From: Acidobacteriota bacterium
GTDB lineage: Bacteria; Acidobacteriota; Thermoanaerobaculia; Multivoradales; JBCCEF01
Assembly (NCBI GenBank): GCA_039028635.1
Contig: JBCCHV010000033.1
Span: forward strand, 1 to 64,000
DNA: 64,000 nt
Direction: 5' to 3'
Of this stretch, positions 55,658-64,000 are shown one piece after another. The translations under genes were made by a program, and so were the position numbers. The notes below the pieces were generated by a model that was given only the letters and a program-made list of their open reading frames with translations, searched no databases and was not told the DNA's origin. The first letter of the stretch is position 1; the number at the start of each line of letters is the position of its first letter.

Positions 55658-56974
55658 TCAGGGCGCCGACAGGGATTGCGTGAAGAACTGCTCGAGGGCT
55701 CGCCAGCTTTGCTCGCGGGCGGCCGCGTTGCCAGCGGCTGATCCACCGAGGCGCGCCGCGACGTCGGTCGTCGGCTCACCGGGCGGTGCGGCGATGCCGT
55801 GACCCGCTTCCGGGAAGGCGAGATGCTGGACGCGGTGCTCGAACTCGGCGAGGTAGAGGCGCGCGACGATCTGTTCGGCCATCGCGGTCGCTGGCCAGAT
55901 GCGGTCGTCGACGCCGCTCACCAAGAGGATGTCGCCGGCGATCTCCTCAACCGGGATGGCGGCTTCTTCCACCGCCTCATGCTGGGCCAGGGTGCGGTAC
56001 CAGAGGTACATGCCGTCGAAGGTCTCGAAGAACTTCTGGTCGTAGGCGTTGGGAACGAAGGGCAGGTCGACACCATCGATCGTCCACGAGGAGAGGGTCG
56101 GGAACTTGGGAGGCTTGAATCCCTGGAACACCGAGGAGCCGGGAGCGATCGCCGCCACTGCCTTGATTTCGGGGCGCCGCGAGGCCACCAAGAGGGCGAG
56201 CTCGGCGCCCTTCGAGTAGCCCATCAAGGCGAGCCGCTGGTCGTCGATGCGAGGGTCTTTTTGCAGGCCATCGATGGCGGAGAAGACGGTTTCGACGGGA
56301 ACCTGAGCGAGGTGCTCGGGGAGGCCTTCCGAGCGAAAGTAGGCGACCGCGAGGGCGGCGTATCCGCGCTGGGCGAAGAGGCCCGCCATGCGCGTTGCCC
56401 AGCCCCGACCACCGCCGGAGCCGCCGAGAAAGACGATTGCTGGAAGCGGTGTCGCCGGCCGCTGCTGGGGCAGGAACAGCTCGGCCGAGGAGCTCTCGCC
56501 CCACCCTTCGCTGTGGATTCCGGGAGGGCGGATCCACTGCCGGACGGTGCACGCAGCGGCCTCTTGTCGATCCGCCGTTTCGACTCGTAGGTGAATTTCA
56601 CTGAAGTCTCGCGGTGGCGGCGGTTGCCAGTCGTCGGGTGTCGGCTCGGCGAGGCTGGCGGACCACAGCAGCCCGAGTCCGTCGAAGTCTCGATAGGCTC
56701 CTTCGGCGGGGCGCTGCCGTGCGGGCTCGATCATGCCGGTGGCGTCGGCCTCGAAAGTCGCCCGGGAAAGCCATCGACGGCCCAAGCTGTCCTCCCTGTC
56801 GGCGACGATGGTGTAGGCGCCGCCAGGCATCATTCCACGGGCTCGTACCGCCAAGGGTTCGCCGAGCACCATGGCCTCGGGGCAGTCGAGCTGGATGTTC
56901 TCCTCGCCGGCGGTGCAGGCGAGGAGAGCGACGACCGGGACTCCGAAGGCTCGCAGCAGGTTGGTTCGCAACAA
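55658..56974 (-). CDS. BAAT-type acyl-CoA thioester hydrolase-like lipoprotein
   Basis: A 438-aa protein with an N-terminal lipobox (VVALLAC, C20). Residues about 25-140 match the BAAT / acyl-CoA thioester hydrolase N-terminal beta domain. The C-terminal alpha/beta-hydrolase domain has nucleophile S254 in MGYSKGAELA, the acid in LVSGVDDRIWP (D356/357) and H392 in EAGHGIA. The triad is Ser rather than the Cys of bile-acid amino-acid transferases, so it is a hydrolase. Its surface location makes acyl-CoA an unlikely substrate; the real ester is unknown. Confidence 0.85.
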   Translation of the reverse strand: MLRTNLLRAFGVPVVALLACTAGEENIQLDCPEAMVLGEPLAVRARGMMPGGAYTIVADREDSLGRRWLSRATFEADATGMIEPARQRPAEGAYRDFDGLGLLWSASLAEPTPDDWQPPPPRDFSEIHLRVETADRQEAAACTVRQWIRPPGIHSEGWGESSSAELFLPQQRPATPLPAIVFLGGSGGGRGWATRMAGLFAQRGYAALAVAYFRSEGLPEHLAQVPVETVFSAIDGLQKDPRIDDQRLALMGYSKGAELALLVASRRPEIKAVAAIAPGSSVFQGFKPPKFPTLSSWTIDGVDLPFVPNAYDQKFFETFDGMYLWYRTLAQHEAVEEAAIPVEEIAGDILLVSGVDDRIWPATAMAEQIVARLYLAEFEHRVQHLAFPEAGHGIAAPPGEPTTDVAARLGGSAAGNAAAREQSWRALEQFFTQSLSAP

Positions 56975-57060
56975 AACGGCGCTCCTGGCAGTTCGAGGAT
57001 GAGCTGCTGACTATCTTCGCCGCCAGGCACGGCTTCGGATGCGATCCGAGGGTTGCCGCC

Positions 57061-59691
57061 TCAATCGCGGCGGAGGGCGACGACCGGGTCCACCCGGGTC
57101 GCGCGTCGCGCCGGCAGCCAGTTTGCCGCCAGCACGATGACCAACAGAAGGGTCGTGCCGGCGAGGAAGGTCAACGGGTCGAAGGGCGTCACCTTGTGGA
57201 GCGATCCGGCGAGCAGGCGAGTCGCCAGGAGCGCCCCGGCCAGCCCCAGGGCGATGCCGATGGCCGCCAGCCAGGTTCCGGAGCGCAACATCATGGCGAG
57301 GACGTCTCGTTGCTGGGCTCCAAAGGCCATCCGCACGCCGATCTCCCGCGTGCGGTCGCTGGCGGCGAAGCTGGTGAGGCCGAAGATGCCGACGGCGGCG
57401 AGGCCGACGGCACCAAGGGCGAAGGCGACCAACAGCGCCAAGAGCAAGCTACGCTCCTGGACCGAAGCACCGGCGAGCTCGGCGAGGGTCCGCTCGCTGT
57501 ACACCGGGATCGCCGGGTTGACGTTCCAGAGCTCTTGGCGAATCGCCGCCTGCAGCTCCTCGACGGGTCGATCGCTCCAGGTGACGAAGGCGTTGGCGCC
57601 GGTCGGCTGTTGGGCGTGGGGTAGATAGACCGCCGGCGGTGCGCTGTCCTGAAGCGCTCCGTGACGCACGTCGCCGACGATGCCGACGATCTTGCAGCTC
57701 GGGGTCCGCCTTCCCAGATCGAGCGTGATGGTGCGGCCGATCGGGTCGGTCTCGGGCCAGTAGCGGCGCGCCAGCGCCTGATTGATCAGCACTACCGATG
57801 GTGCGTCGGCGTGGTCTCGAAGGTCGAACAGGCGACCGCGCCGGAGCGGAATCGCCAGGGTCTCGAAGAAGCTCTCGGAAACCCGCGAGAAGTGCGCTTC
57901 CGGTGCCATCTCGCCGGCGGCCAGGGGCTGGTCTTCGATCACGAAGGAGGCGCGATCGGCACCGATGCTCTCCATCAGCGGCACCGACGAGGTCATGGCG
58001 GCGGCATGGACCCCCGGAAGCTGCTGCAGGGCGGCGAGGACGCGCTCGACGAAGGCGGCCCGATCGCTGGTTTCGGGGTAGTAGTCCCAGCTCTGAACGG
58101 TGGTCACCGTCACGCCCTCGATGCGGTATCCGGGATCCTCCGCCAGCACCGCGAGGAAGCTGCGCAGCAGCAGACCGGCGCTGACCAGCAGGACCAGGGA
58201 AATGCCGATCTGGAAGACGATCAGGCCGCGCTGAACGCGGCCGACGAGCGGGCCGCGGCTGATGCGGTCGCCCTGCAGGGGACGGGGTGAGGGCCGGCGA
58301 TTCGCCAGCAGCAGCGGCACCGAGCTGCTGACCAAGACCACCAGCAGGCTGGTGACGGCCGTGAAGACGAGGAAATCGCTGTCGACTCGAAGCTCTTCGA
58401 GCCGTGGAAAGCCTGCCGGCAGCGCGTTGCGCAGCAAGCCCAGCAGGCCGGCACCGACGGCGAAGCCAAAGAGGGCTCCGGCGCCGGCGAGGCAGAGGCT
58501 CTCGGTCAGCACCTGGCGGGCGATGCGGCCGCGGTTGGCTCCCAAAGCGGTGCGCACGCCAAACTCCGGCAGGCGACCGATGGCGCGGGTCAGCTGCAGG
58601 CTGGTGAGGTTGGCCGCCGCGATCAGCAGGACCAAGGAGACGGCGGCTAAGAGCAGCCACAAGGGGCGCCGAAGGTTGCCCAGCATGTGCTCGGCGAGGG
58701 GCACGAGGGCGATTCGGCTTTCGGCGTTCGAGGTCGGATGCTCAGCCGCGAGCTGCTGCGCAATGGCCGCCATCTCGGTTTCGGCCTCCTGGCGCGAGAC
58801 TGCCGGCGCCAGACGTCCGAAAACCGAGTAGAAACCGCCACGGCGTGCTCTCGACTCCCAGCCTTCCCAGACCTTGGGCGCCCACAGGGCATCGTCGCTG
58901 GGGAAGGCGAATCCTTCGGGCATGACGCCGACCACCGAGTAGGGCTGGCCATCGAGAATCAGCGCCTTGCCGAGAATGTCGGGATCGCCGTTCAGCCGAT
59001 CCTGCCAGAGGCGGTGCCCCAACACCACGACGCCGGCGGTTCCCGATTGGTGCTCCGAGCTTTCGAAGGTCCGGCCGAGATTCGGCTGGGTACCGATGAC
59101 TTCGAAAAAGCCCTCACTGACCAGCCAGGTGTGCAGGTGCCGCGGCCCCTCGGGCCCCTGCCAGGCGAAGCCATAGGGTTCGAGGGCGGCGAGCTGCTCG
59201 AAGGATTCGCTGCGCTCGCGCCAGTCGAGGAAGTTGGCGGGCGAAGCATTTTCTCGGCCGGAACCGTCGATCTGAGTTTGCCACAGGGTCATCACCCGTT
59301 CGACTTCGGGAAACGGCAGGGGGGTGAGCAAAACGCCCTGGACGGTGCCGAAGATGGCGCTGGTTCCGCCGACGGCGAGGGCCAGGATGAGGACCACCAG
59401 CAGCGAGTGACCGGGGCGCCGGCGCAGGCTGCGCAGACCGAGCCGCAGGTCGCGCAGAAGATCCTCGATCGGTCGCGTGCCGCGGGCTTCGCGGCATTCC
59501 TCACGGAAGCGCTCTTCGGCCCCGAAGCCGATGGCGGCGCGTCGCCTGGCTTCGGCTTCGTCGAGGCCCTGCTCCCGCAGCTTGGCGGCCTCCATGTCGA
59601 GGTGGAACTGCAGCTCTTCGTCGAGCTCCCGTTCGAGCCGCTGCGGCGAGATCAAGTGGCGGAGTCGATGCCCCAGACGTTTCAGTATCAC
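57061..59691 (-). CDS. ADOP-type ABC permease (FtsX/MacB family, duplicated)
   Basis: An 876-aa protein starting with GTG, preceded by AGGAGGTG. The cytoplasmic N-terminal segment (RLERELDEELQFHLDMEAAK ... ARRRAAIGFG) is the signature of acidobacterial duplicated orphan permeases. Then come a first helix (about 98-118), a MacB-type periplasmic domain, three helices near 345-450, a second periplasmic domain and three final helices (about 755-860). No ATPase gene is adjacent, which is typical ('orphan'). It lies downstream of a PadR gene, the usual pairing. Confidence 0.92.
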   Translation of the reverse strand: MILKRLGHRLRHLISPQRLERELDEELQFHLDMEAAKLREQGLDEAEARRRAAIGFGAEERFREECREARGTRPIEDLLRDLRLGLRSLRRRPGHSLLVVLILALAVGGTSAIFGTVQGVLLTPLPFPEVERVMTLWQTQIDGSGRENASPANFLDWRERSESFEQLAALEPYGFAWQGPEGPRHLHTWLVSEGFFEVIGTQPNLGRTFESSEHQSGTAGVVVLGHRLWQDRLNGDPDILGKALILDGQPYSVVGVMPEGFAFPSDDALWAPKVWEGWESRARRGGFYSVFGRLAPAVSRQEAETEMAAIAQQLAAEHPTSNAESRIALVPLAEHMLGNLRRPLWLLLAAVSLVLLIAAANLTSLQLTRAIGRLPEFGVRTALGANRGRIARQVLTESLCLAGAGALFGFAVGAGLLGLLRNALPAGFPRLEELRVDSDFLVFTAVTSLLVVLVSSSVPLLLANRRPSPRPLQGDRISRGPLVGRVQRGLIVFQIGISLVLLVSAGLLLRSFLAVLAEDPGYRIEGVTVTTVQSWDYYPETSDRAAFVERVLAALQQLPGVHAAAMTSSVPLMESIGADRASFVIEDQPLAAGEMAPEAHFSRVSESFFETLAIPLRRGRLFDLRDHADAPSVVLINQALARRYWPETDPIGRTITLDLGRRTPSCKIVGIVGDVRHGALQDSAPPAVYLPHAQQPTGANAFVTWSDRPVEELQAAIRQELWNVNPAIPVYSERTLAELAGASVQERSLLLALLVAFALGAVGLAAVGIFGLTSFAASDRTREIGVRMAFGAQQRDVLAMMLRSGTWLAAIGIALGLAGALLATRLLAGSLHKVTPFDPLTFLAGTTLLLVIVLAANWLPARRATRVDPVVALRRD

Positions 59692-59702
59692 TCGCGCACC
59701 TC

Positions 59703-59875
59703 CTGGCCCGCCCTTCTCACCGGATTCTCGGCGAGAGGACGTCGGTGGTTGACGATGGAAGGTATCCAGTCACAGCGCGACAGTGCCGTACCTGCGAGCA
59801 GCAGAAAGGTCGGATGACGCAGCAGATTCGGAAACATAGGTTCTCGTCGCTGAACTGGTGAGAAGGTCTGGCTAG
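59703..59875. repeat. 173-bp element with terminal inverted repeats, between padR and the ADOP gene
   Basis: The left end CTGGCCCGCCCTTCTCACC (59703-59721) and the right end GGTGAGAAGGTCTGGCTAG (59857-59875) are inverted copies at 16 of 19 positions. They match the ends of the perfect 35021-35204 element. The interior is not obviously related. The padR stop codon lies in its right end, and the ribosome-binding site of the ADOP gene touches its left end. It therefore sits in the padR-ADOP intergenic space and could affect the downstream message. Confidence 0.75.
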
Positions 59876-60195
59876 GCCTCTCGCAGCACCCGTCCGACGG
59901 CGGCGGAGAACTTTTCCCAGCTCGCCACTTCGCGTTCGAGCTGGCGTCGGCCGGTGCGGGATAGGCGGTAGAACTTGGCTCGGCGCCCGGCTTCCGAAAT
60001 CCCCCATTCGGCCTCCAGCCAGCCGGCTTCCTGCAGGCGGTGGAGGGCGGGATAGAGGGAGCCCTGGCCAATCTTCAGGAGGTCATCGGAGAGCTCCTGC
60101 AGTCGCTGGGCGATCGCCCAGCCATGCATCGGCCCGGAGCGCACGGTGCGCAGGATGAGGAGGTCGAGGGAGCCTTGGAGTCGTTCGTTGTGCAT
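59872..60195 (-). CDS. PadR-family transcriptional repressor
   Basis: A 107-aa winged-helix regulator starting MHNERLQGSLDLLILRTVRS. The family core is GPMHGWAIAQRLQELSDDLL and QGSLYPALHRLQEAGWLEAEW, with the C-terminal dimerisation helix RQLEREVASWEKFSAAV. This short form is the one found beside ADOP permeases. It should repress its own promoter and the ADOP gene, and two likely operator half-sites lie upstream. Longer in-frame sequence upstream covers the promoter and is not coding. Confidence 0.93.
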   Translation of the reverse strand: MHNERLQGSLDLLILRTVRSGPMHGWAIAQRLQELSDDLLKIGQGSLYPALHRLQEAGWLEAEWGISEAGRRAKFYRLSRTGRRQLEREVASWEKFSAAVGRVLREA

Positions 60196-60206
60196 GGCGG
60201 TCGCTT

Positions 60207-60265
60207 CTTGTTGTTGATCGTCGACAACAAGGGTAGCGAACATGTTGTCGACGGTCAACAACAAG
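60207..60265 (-). promoter_or_regulatory. padR promoter with paired PadR operators
   Basis: Two 23-bp sequences are inverted copies of each other with one mismatch: 60207-60229 (CTTGTTGTTGATCGTCGACA...) and 60243-60265 (TGTTGTCGACGGTCAACAAC...). On the minus strand a promoter fits between and within them: TTGACC at 60258-60253, a 17-bp spacer and TACCCT at 60235-60230. The upstream copy covers the -35 and the downstream copy lies just past the -10. This is the layout expected for PadR autorepression. Confidence 0.75.
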
Positions 60266-60348
60266 TCATGAGGCTCCGAGGGCTGCATCGCTGCCTTGGC
60301 TGCTCCGCGATACAGCCCTCGAGCTCGGTTCAGAGGCAAGCTCTCGGA

Positions 60349-63300
60349 CTAGAAGTCGTCCACCGTTCCTCCGCCGCAGAAGGCGCTGGAGCTATAGGTC
60401 CGACGCGTTCCGGTGGTCGTGTCGGTGACCTCGATCTCGTAGGGCAGCTCCGAGGCCGAGCCGTAGTAGACCCACCAGTGTCCGTTCACCGAGGTGCCGT
60501 CGAGAACCTTGACTCCCAGCTCGACGTTCTCGGGACCGAAGAACGAGAAGGTTCCCGCAGAGCCACTGAAGGACCGGGCTCGGGCCTGCAGGCTCTGACC
60601 CTGGAAGGAGAAGGTTGCGGACACCGAGAAACGCCCGTTCTGCAGGCAGAGGGTCGAGCTCGACGGGACGCAGGTCCCGTTGGGAGAAGGACTTCCGGCC
60701 GTCCTGGTCGCGCCTCCAAGGAACCCTCCTCGCTCCGCTGGGTCGACCGCCAGCGTGTTGGTCGGGAAGGCTCCCGTACTCCCGCCGCCACAGTGGCTAC
60801 CGGTGGGTTTCGAGAACTCCTCCGTGCGGTTTTCCCACAGATCGGTGACCCGGAGAGTGAATTGGCGGTCGGTCAGAGTTCCGTAGTAGAGCCAAAAGCT
60901 GCCGCCGGTCGCGGAGGTGCCGTCGAGGACCTTGACCAGTGCCTCGGGATTCGACGGGTCCGAGAACCAGAAGGCTCCCGAAACATCCGACAGGCTCGAG
61001 GCTTTGGCCGGAGAGCTCCCGGAGTGCAATAGGTTGACCTGAAACCGCCCTTCCTGGAGGCAGAGCGTGGTGGTGTTCGGCTGACAGGTCGGCCGTTCGT
61101 GGACGACGACCTCTCGCGGAAGAGACCAGGTGGTGTTGCCGCAGACGTCTTGAACCCCCACTCGGAGGATGTGTGAGCCCACCGTGGGCTCCCAATCCCA
61201 TGAGTAGTCGGCAGGGTTGCCCGAGACGACGGTGAAGCCTGCCGGCACCGTGCCATCGATCTCGAGGCTGCCGGCGAGCAAGGTGGTGTCGTCGCCGACG
61301 TCCGCCATGACGACCTGCGGTCCGACGATCATGGGAACTCCCGCGGCGGGCAAGGTGATGCGCGACCACGGGGCACCGCCATCGAGCTCGCAGACGGAGG
61401 CGTTCTGGCTGACGTTCACGGTCACGGTGCGGGTGGTCGATCGCTGACAGGCGTCGAAGGCTCGGGCTTCGAGCACGACCGGTCCCTCACTCGTCAGGTA
61501 GTAACCGCTCGAGCGGTAGGGCGCGACGCTATCGGTTTCGGGGTTGAAGGTTCCGACACGGAACTCGACGCGGTCGATGCCAAGGCCCGAATGGTCGGCG
61601 ACGCTCGTCTCGACCTGGTAGAGCCCCGGCTCGATCCAAGAGCCGTCCGAGAAGTTGGTGATCGAGAGGGACGGCGCCGGCGCATCGGAGCAGGAGTCGA
61701 CGACGGAAACGGTGTGGATCGCCTCCGCGGTGTTCCCGCAGTGGTCCTCGGCGACGGCCCGCAGGGCATATCCGCCTTCGGCGGGATACCAGTTGCTCCA
61801 GGTGAACGGTCGGGTCGAGTCGGTGTGCCGGCGCACGCCGTTGACGAAGAACTCGACGTCCTTGACTCCGGTCCCTCCGTGGTCCGTCGCCGAGGCGAAG
61901 AACTGGGTCCGTCCGGGGGGCAGCTCGGCGCCGTCGTCCGGTCGGGTGATCGCAATGGTTGGTGCCGCGTCGTCTGCCGCGCAGGGATCACCGCTGTGGG
62001 AGACCAGGAAGTCGACCTTCGCCAGGTTGGGAATGCCTTCTGCGTTGAGGGCCATGAGCTCGAGGGTATGAGCCCCCTCCGGCAGCTCGCTGGTATCGAT
62101 CTCCAGTCCCTGGAAGCTGTCGTGGGTTCCCGAGGCCGTCAATTCCCTCTCGAAGTAACCGTCGATCCCGAAGAGGAAGCGCTGCAATCCGGCATCGTCC
62201 GTCGCGTTCCCCGAGATGCGCAGGGTGTCGTCGGCGATCAATGGATCGCTGGGATTCACCCCGCCCGAGACGGAGTAGTACATGCGGGGAACTCTGCGCC
62301 CTCCACCGCCGCCATAGTTGCATCGCAGAAGGCACGGGGAGCTTTCGATGGTGATTTCCGTGCAGAAGCACTCGCCTTCGGGCACGTCGTCCTCGCAATC
62401 ATCACAGGGCACGATGCGGACGGTGTATCCCGATTGGCCGGCTTCGCAGAAGAGGGACGGCAGGCAGAGGTCCCACTCGCCGGTGTCCGGGAAGGTGGTC
62501 TGTGGAGGCCTGGGACGAAGCCGTCGCGCTTGGGTTCGTCCCCAGTTGGCGCAGATGATTCGGCCGAGACGAACCGGGCCATCGCTTGCCGGAACGGTGG
62601 TGCCGGCCTCGTTCTGATAGGTGCAGTGGTTGATGCTGGCGCTGCCGAAGGACACGACCGGATTCTCGATGGTGACCCGGTAGGCATCTCCCGGTGCCGC
62701 CTGCCCGAGGGCGAGGGTTCCCGGGCCGTCGGCGCTGGCGCTTGTGACGACATCGCCGTTGAGGTCGAGGGTGACCGAGAGGCCTTCCGGCCGGAGTCCG
62801 ATTCCAACCCCCTGAACCGCGACGTTCACCGGTACCTGATCGCTGCACTGACTGCCTTCACAGCCACAAGAGACGGTCGTGGCTCGGTAGGCTCCGGCCG
62901 AGTCGGGGACATCGGAGTGGTCTGGGTTGGGGCCGCAGCGAGCGTTCGAGGACTCTGCGACGATGGTGTGCTCCAGACGATCGCCGGGCCTGGCGACGAG
63001 GTTCTCTGGCAGGGAGACCGGGAACAGCCTTCCGGTTCCGATGCCGGGGTCGTCCCAGGAGATGGTGATCTCCCCCTCGGCGCGCTGCTCGTTCGAGCAC
63101 CCGTCGATGACGGTCGTCCTGAGCTTGAACCACGAGCTTTCCGGCATGCGATCGACTTCGAGCATGGGAGCCACCGTCGGGCCGCTGTCGCACTCGTCAC
63201 CGGAGCACTCGCAGTCGAACTCGACCGCAACGTTGCCGCTGGTCAGGGGCAGTCCCGAGCGTTGGCTTGGTTGACAAGAGCGCAGGATCTCGCCCGTGGT

Positions 63301-64000
63301 CGCATTTTTGACGGCGCCGATGCGTGCCGACCACCGCTCGCTCGACTTGCAGTACTGAGGTGCCAGGTAGGTCGAGTCGAAGGACCAGAGGGGAAACTCG
63401 CCTGGGACCGAGTCGTCGCCACATTCGACGGCAACGCTGGCGACCTCACCGCAGCGCAGTCCGCTGGCGGAGATCTCAAGACCGTAGCGGTTGGGACACT
63501 CGTTGCCCGGGATTCCGCAGTTGTCGCACTCGCAGGTGTCGTTGGCGAGTCGCAGGTTCCGGGAGGCTTCGCTCTGACAATCGGAGTATTGAGACATTCC
63601 CGTCAGATGATCAGAACAGATGTAAAGGCAAGCGCCGAATCGTAGTGGGTGGGGAGGCCAAGCCATCGCGGCAACGCAGCGGTGGCAGGCTGTGAAGGTA
63701 CCCAGGCCTTGCATCAACAAGGCGGTGCAGGCTTGGGACTCGATTTCACACTGTCGGACATCCGCCGCCAGACAGGAAAGGTAATCGCTCGTCCCACAGG
63801 CGATGTCAGAACCGTCGAGCTGGCAGGCGAAGTACTCGCTGTCGAGATCGTCGATCAGTCCCGAGCCCGTCGAAGAGCTTCCGGAATGTTGAAAGGCGCG
63901 CTCGAAAGCGACATAGGAGAAGCTCTCGCTGGGATGGATCCGCTCCGGATCTTGGAGCTGATCCTCTTCGACGAAGCCTTCGAATCCCGCCGGCGTCACC
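60349..64000 (-). CDS. Giant secreted Cys-rich protein with Ig-like domains, N-terminus beyond the window
   Basis: At least 1216 residues; the frame is open to the right edge, so the true start and any signal peptide lie outside. The part nearest the edge is rich in cysteine (ECDNCGIPGNEC, SCGCEGSQC). The middle holds several Ig-like beta domains with motifs such as ISGNATDDAGLQRFLFGIDG and VKDVEFFVNGVRRH. The C-terminus carries two copies of a module: CLQEGRFQVNLLHSG ... VKVLDGTSATGGSFWLYYG and CLQNGRFSVSATFSF ... VKVLDGTSVNGHWWVYYG. It is likely an extracellular or cell-surface protein. No enzyme domain was recognised. Confidence 0.8.
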   Translation of the reverse strand, partial: VTPAGFEGFVEEDQLQDPERIHPSESFSYVAFERAFQHSGSSSTGSGLIDDLDSEYFACQLDGSDIACGTSDYLSCLAADVRQCEIESQACTALLMQGLGTFTACHRCVAAMAWPPHPLRFGACLYICSDHLTGMSQYSDCQSEASRNLRLANDTCECDNCGIPGNECPNRYGLEISASGLRCGEVASVAVECGDDSVPGEFPLWSFDSTYLAPQYCKSSERWSARIGAVKNATTGEILRSCQPSQRSGLPLTSGNVAVEFDCECSGDECDSGPTVAPMLEVDRMPESSWFKLRTTVIDGCSNEQRAEGEITISWDDPGIGTGRLFPVSLPENLVARPGDRLEHTIVAESSNARCGPNPDHSDVPDSAGAYRATTVSCGCEGSQCSDQVPVNVAVQGVGIGLRPEGLSVTLDLNGDVVTSASADGPGTLALGQAAPGDAYRVTIENPVVSFGSASINHCTYQNEAGTTVPASDGPVRLGRIICANWGRTQARRLRPRPPQTTFPDTGEWDLCLPSLFCEAGQSGYTVRIVPCDDCEDDVPEGECFCTEITIESSPCLLRCNYGGGGGRRVPRMYYSVSGGVNPSDPLIADDTLRISGNATDDAGLQRFLFGIDGYFERELTASGTHDSFQGLEIDTSELPEGAHTLELMALNAEGIPNLAKVDFLVSHSGDPCAADDAAPTIAITRPDDGAELPPGRTQFFASATDHGGTGVKDVEFFVNGVRRHTDSTRPFTWSNWYPAEGGYALRAVAEDHCGNTAEAIHTVSVVDSCSDAPAPSLSITNFSDGSWIEPGLYQVETSVADHSGLGIDRVEFRVGTFNPETDSVAPYRSSGYYLTSEGPVVLEARAFDACQRSTTRTVTVNVSQNASVCELDGGAPWSRITLPAAGVPMIVGPQVVMADVGDDTTLLAGSLEIDGTVPAGFTVVSGNPADYSWDWEPTVGSHILRVGVQDVCGNTTWSLPREVVVHERPTCQPNTTTLCLQEGRFQVNLLHSGSSPAKASSLSDVSGAFWFSDPSNPEALVKVLDGTSATGGSFWLYYGTLTDRQFTLRVTDLWENRTEEFSKPTGSHCGGGSTGAFPTNTLAVDPAERGGFLGGATRTAGSPSPNGTCVPSSSTLCLQNGRFSVSATFSFQGQSLQARARSFSGSAGTFSFFGPENVELGVKVLDGTSVNGHWWVYYGSASELPYEIEVTDTTTGTRRTYSSSAFCGGGTVDDF

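Overview
The window is GC-rich, gene-dense bacterial chromosome, most likely from an Acidobacteriota (possibly Thermoanaerobaculia-like) organism. Three things point there: a PadR regulator paired with an 'acidobacterial duplicated orphan permease' (ADOP-type FtsX/MacB protein), an ECF sigma factor coupled to a TPR-bearing Ser/Thr kinase, and very large secreted proteins built from GEVED, DUF11 and Ig-like modules with an IPTL-CTERM-type sorting tail. This is inference from gene content; there is no rRNA or other phylogenetic marker here, and I saw no tRNA gene.

Layout. 1-9.1 kb: a complete type I-C CRISPR-Cas locus on the minus strand (cas3-cas5-cas8c-cas7-cas4-cas1-cas2, leader, then 11 repeats and 10 spacers). 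The distal end of the array directly abuts a dapD fragment that has lost its 5' end. 9.1-13.4 kb: a coupled ECF sigma / kinase-TPR / moaA operon. 13.6-16.7 kb: a plus-strand operon of a secreted retropepsin-PDZ protein, an alpha/beta-hydrolase that lacks its serine nucleophile, and a membrane-anchored FxLYD-like protein. 16.7-20.9 kb: a PATAN (DUF4388) response-regulator-like protein, a pseudoreceiver-PATAN-DegV fusion, and hemF. 21.2-25.5 kb: a histidine phosphatase, an HD hydrolase broken by an in-frame stop, a dicarboxylate symporter and an AmpG-like MFS carrier. 25.6-32.5 kb: one 2261-aa secreted repeat protein with its own promoter and terminator. 32.6-37 kb: a YfhO-like membrane protein and a secreted BNR/propeller protein, separated by palindromic repeat elements.

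37-42.7 kb: type IV pilus genes pilT-pilC-pilS-pilR (minus strand). 42.9-49.1 kb: an ABC exporter, a secreted hypothetical, an ECF sigma / zinc-finger anti-sigma / YbjQ operon, a GT2 glycosyltransferase and a PEGA protein. 49.4-57 kb: methylguanine methyltransferase-like protein, DUF3891, malic enzyme-phosphotransacetylase (maeB), a CsgG-like protein, a beta-lactamase-fold lipoprotein with TPRs, and a BAAT-type lipoprotein hydrolase. 57-60.3 kb: ADOP permease and its PadR repressor with a clear operator/promoter. 60.3 kb to the edge: the C-terminal part of another giant secreted protein.

Most genes are core or ordinary accessory functions. The points that most deserve a second look are the dapD/array junction, two CRISPR spacers that are diverged versions of each other, the family of palindromic elements with shared terminal inverted repeats (34.9, 35.0, 44.8 and 59.7 kb), the PATAN-DegV-hemF operon, the broken HD gene, and the PadR operator pair. 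I did not find a clearly new multi-gene defence or metabolic system.
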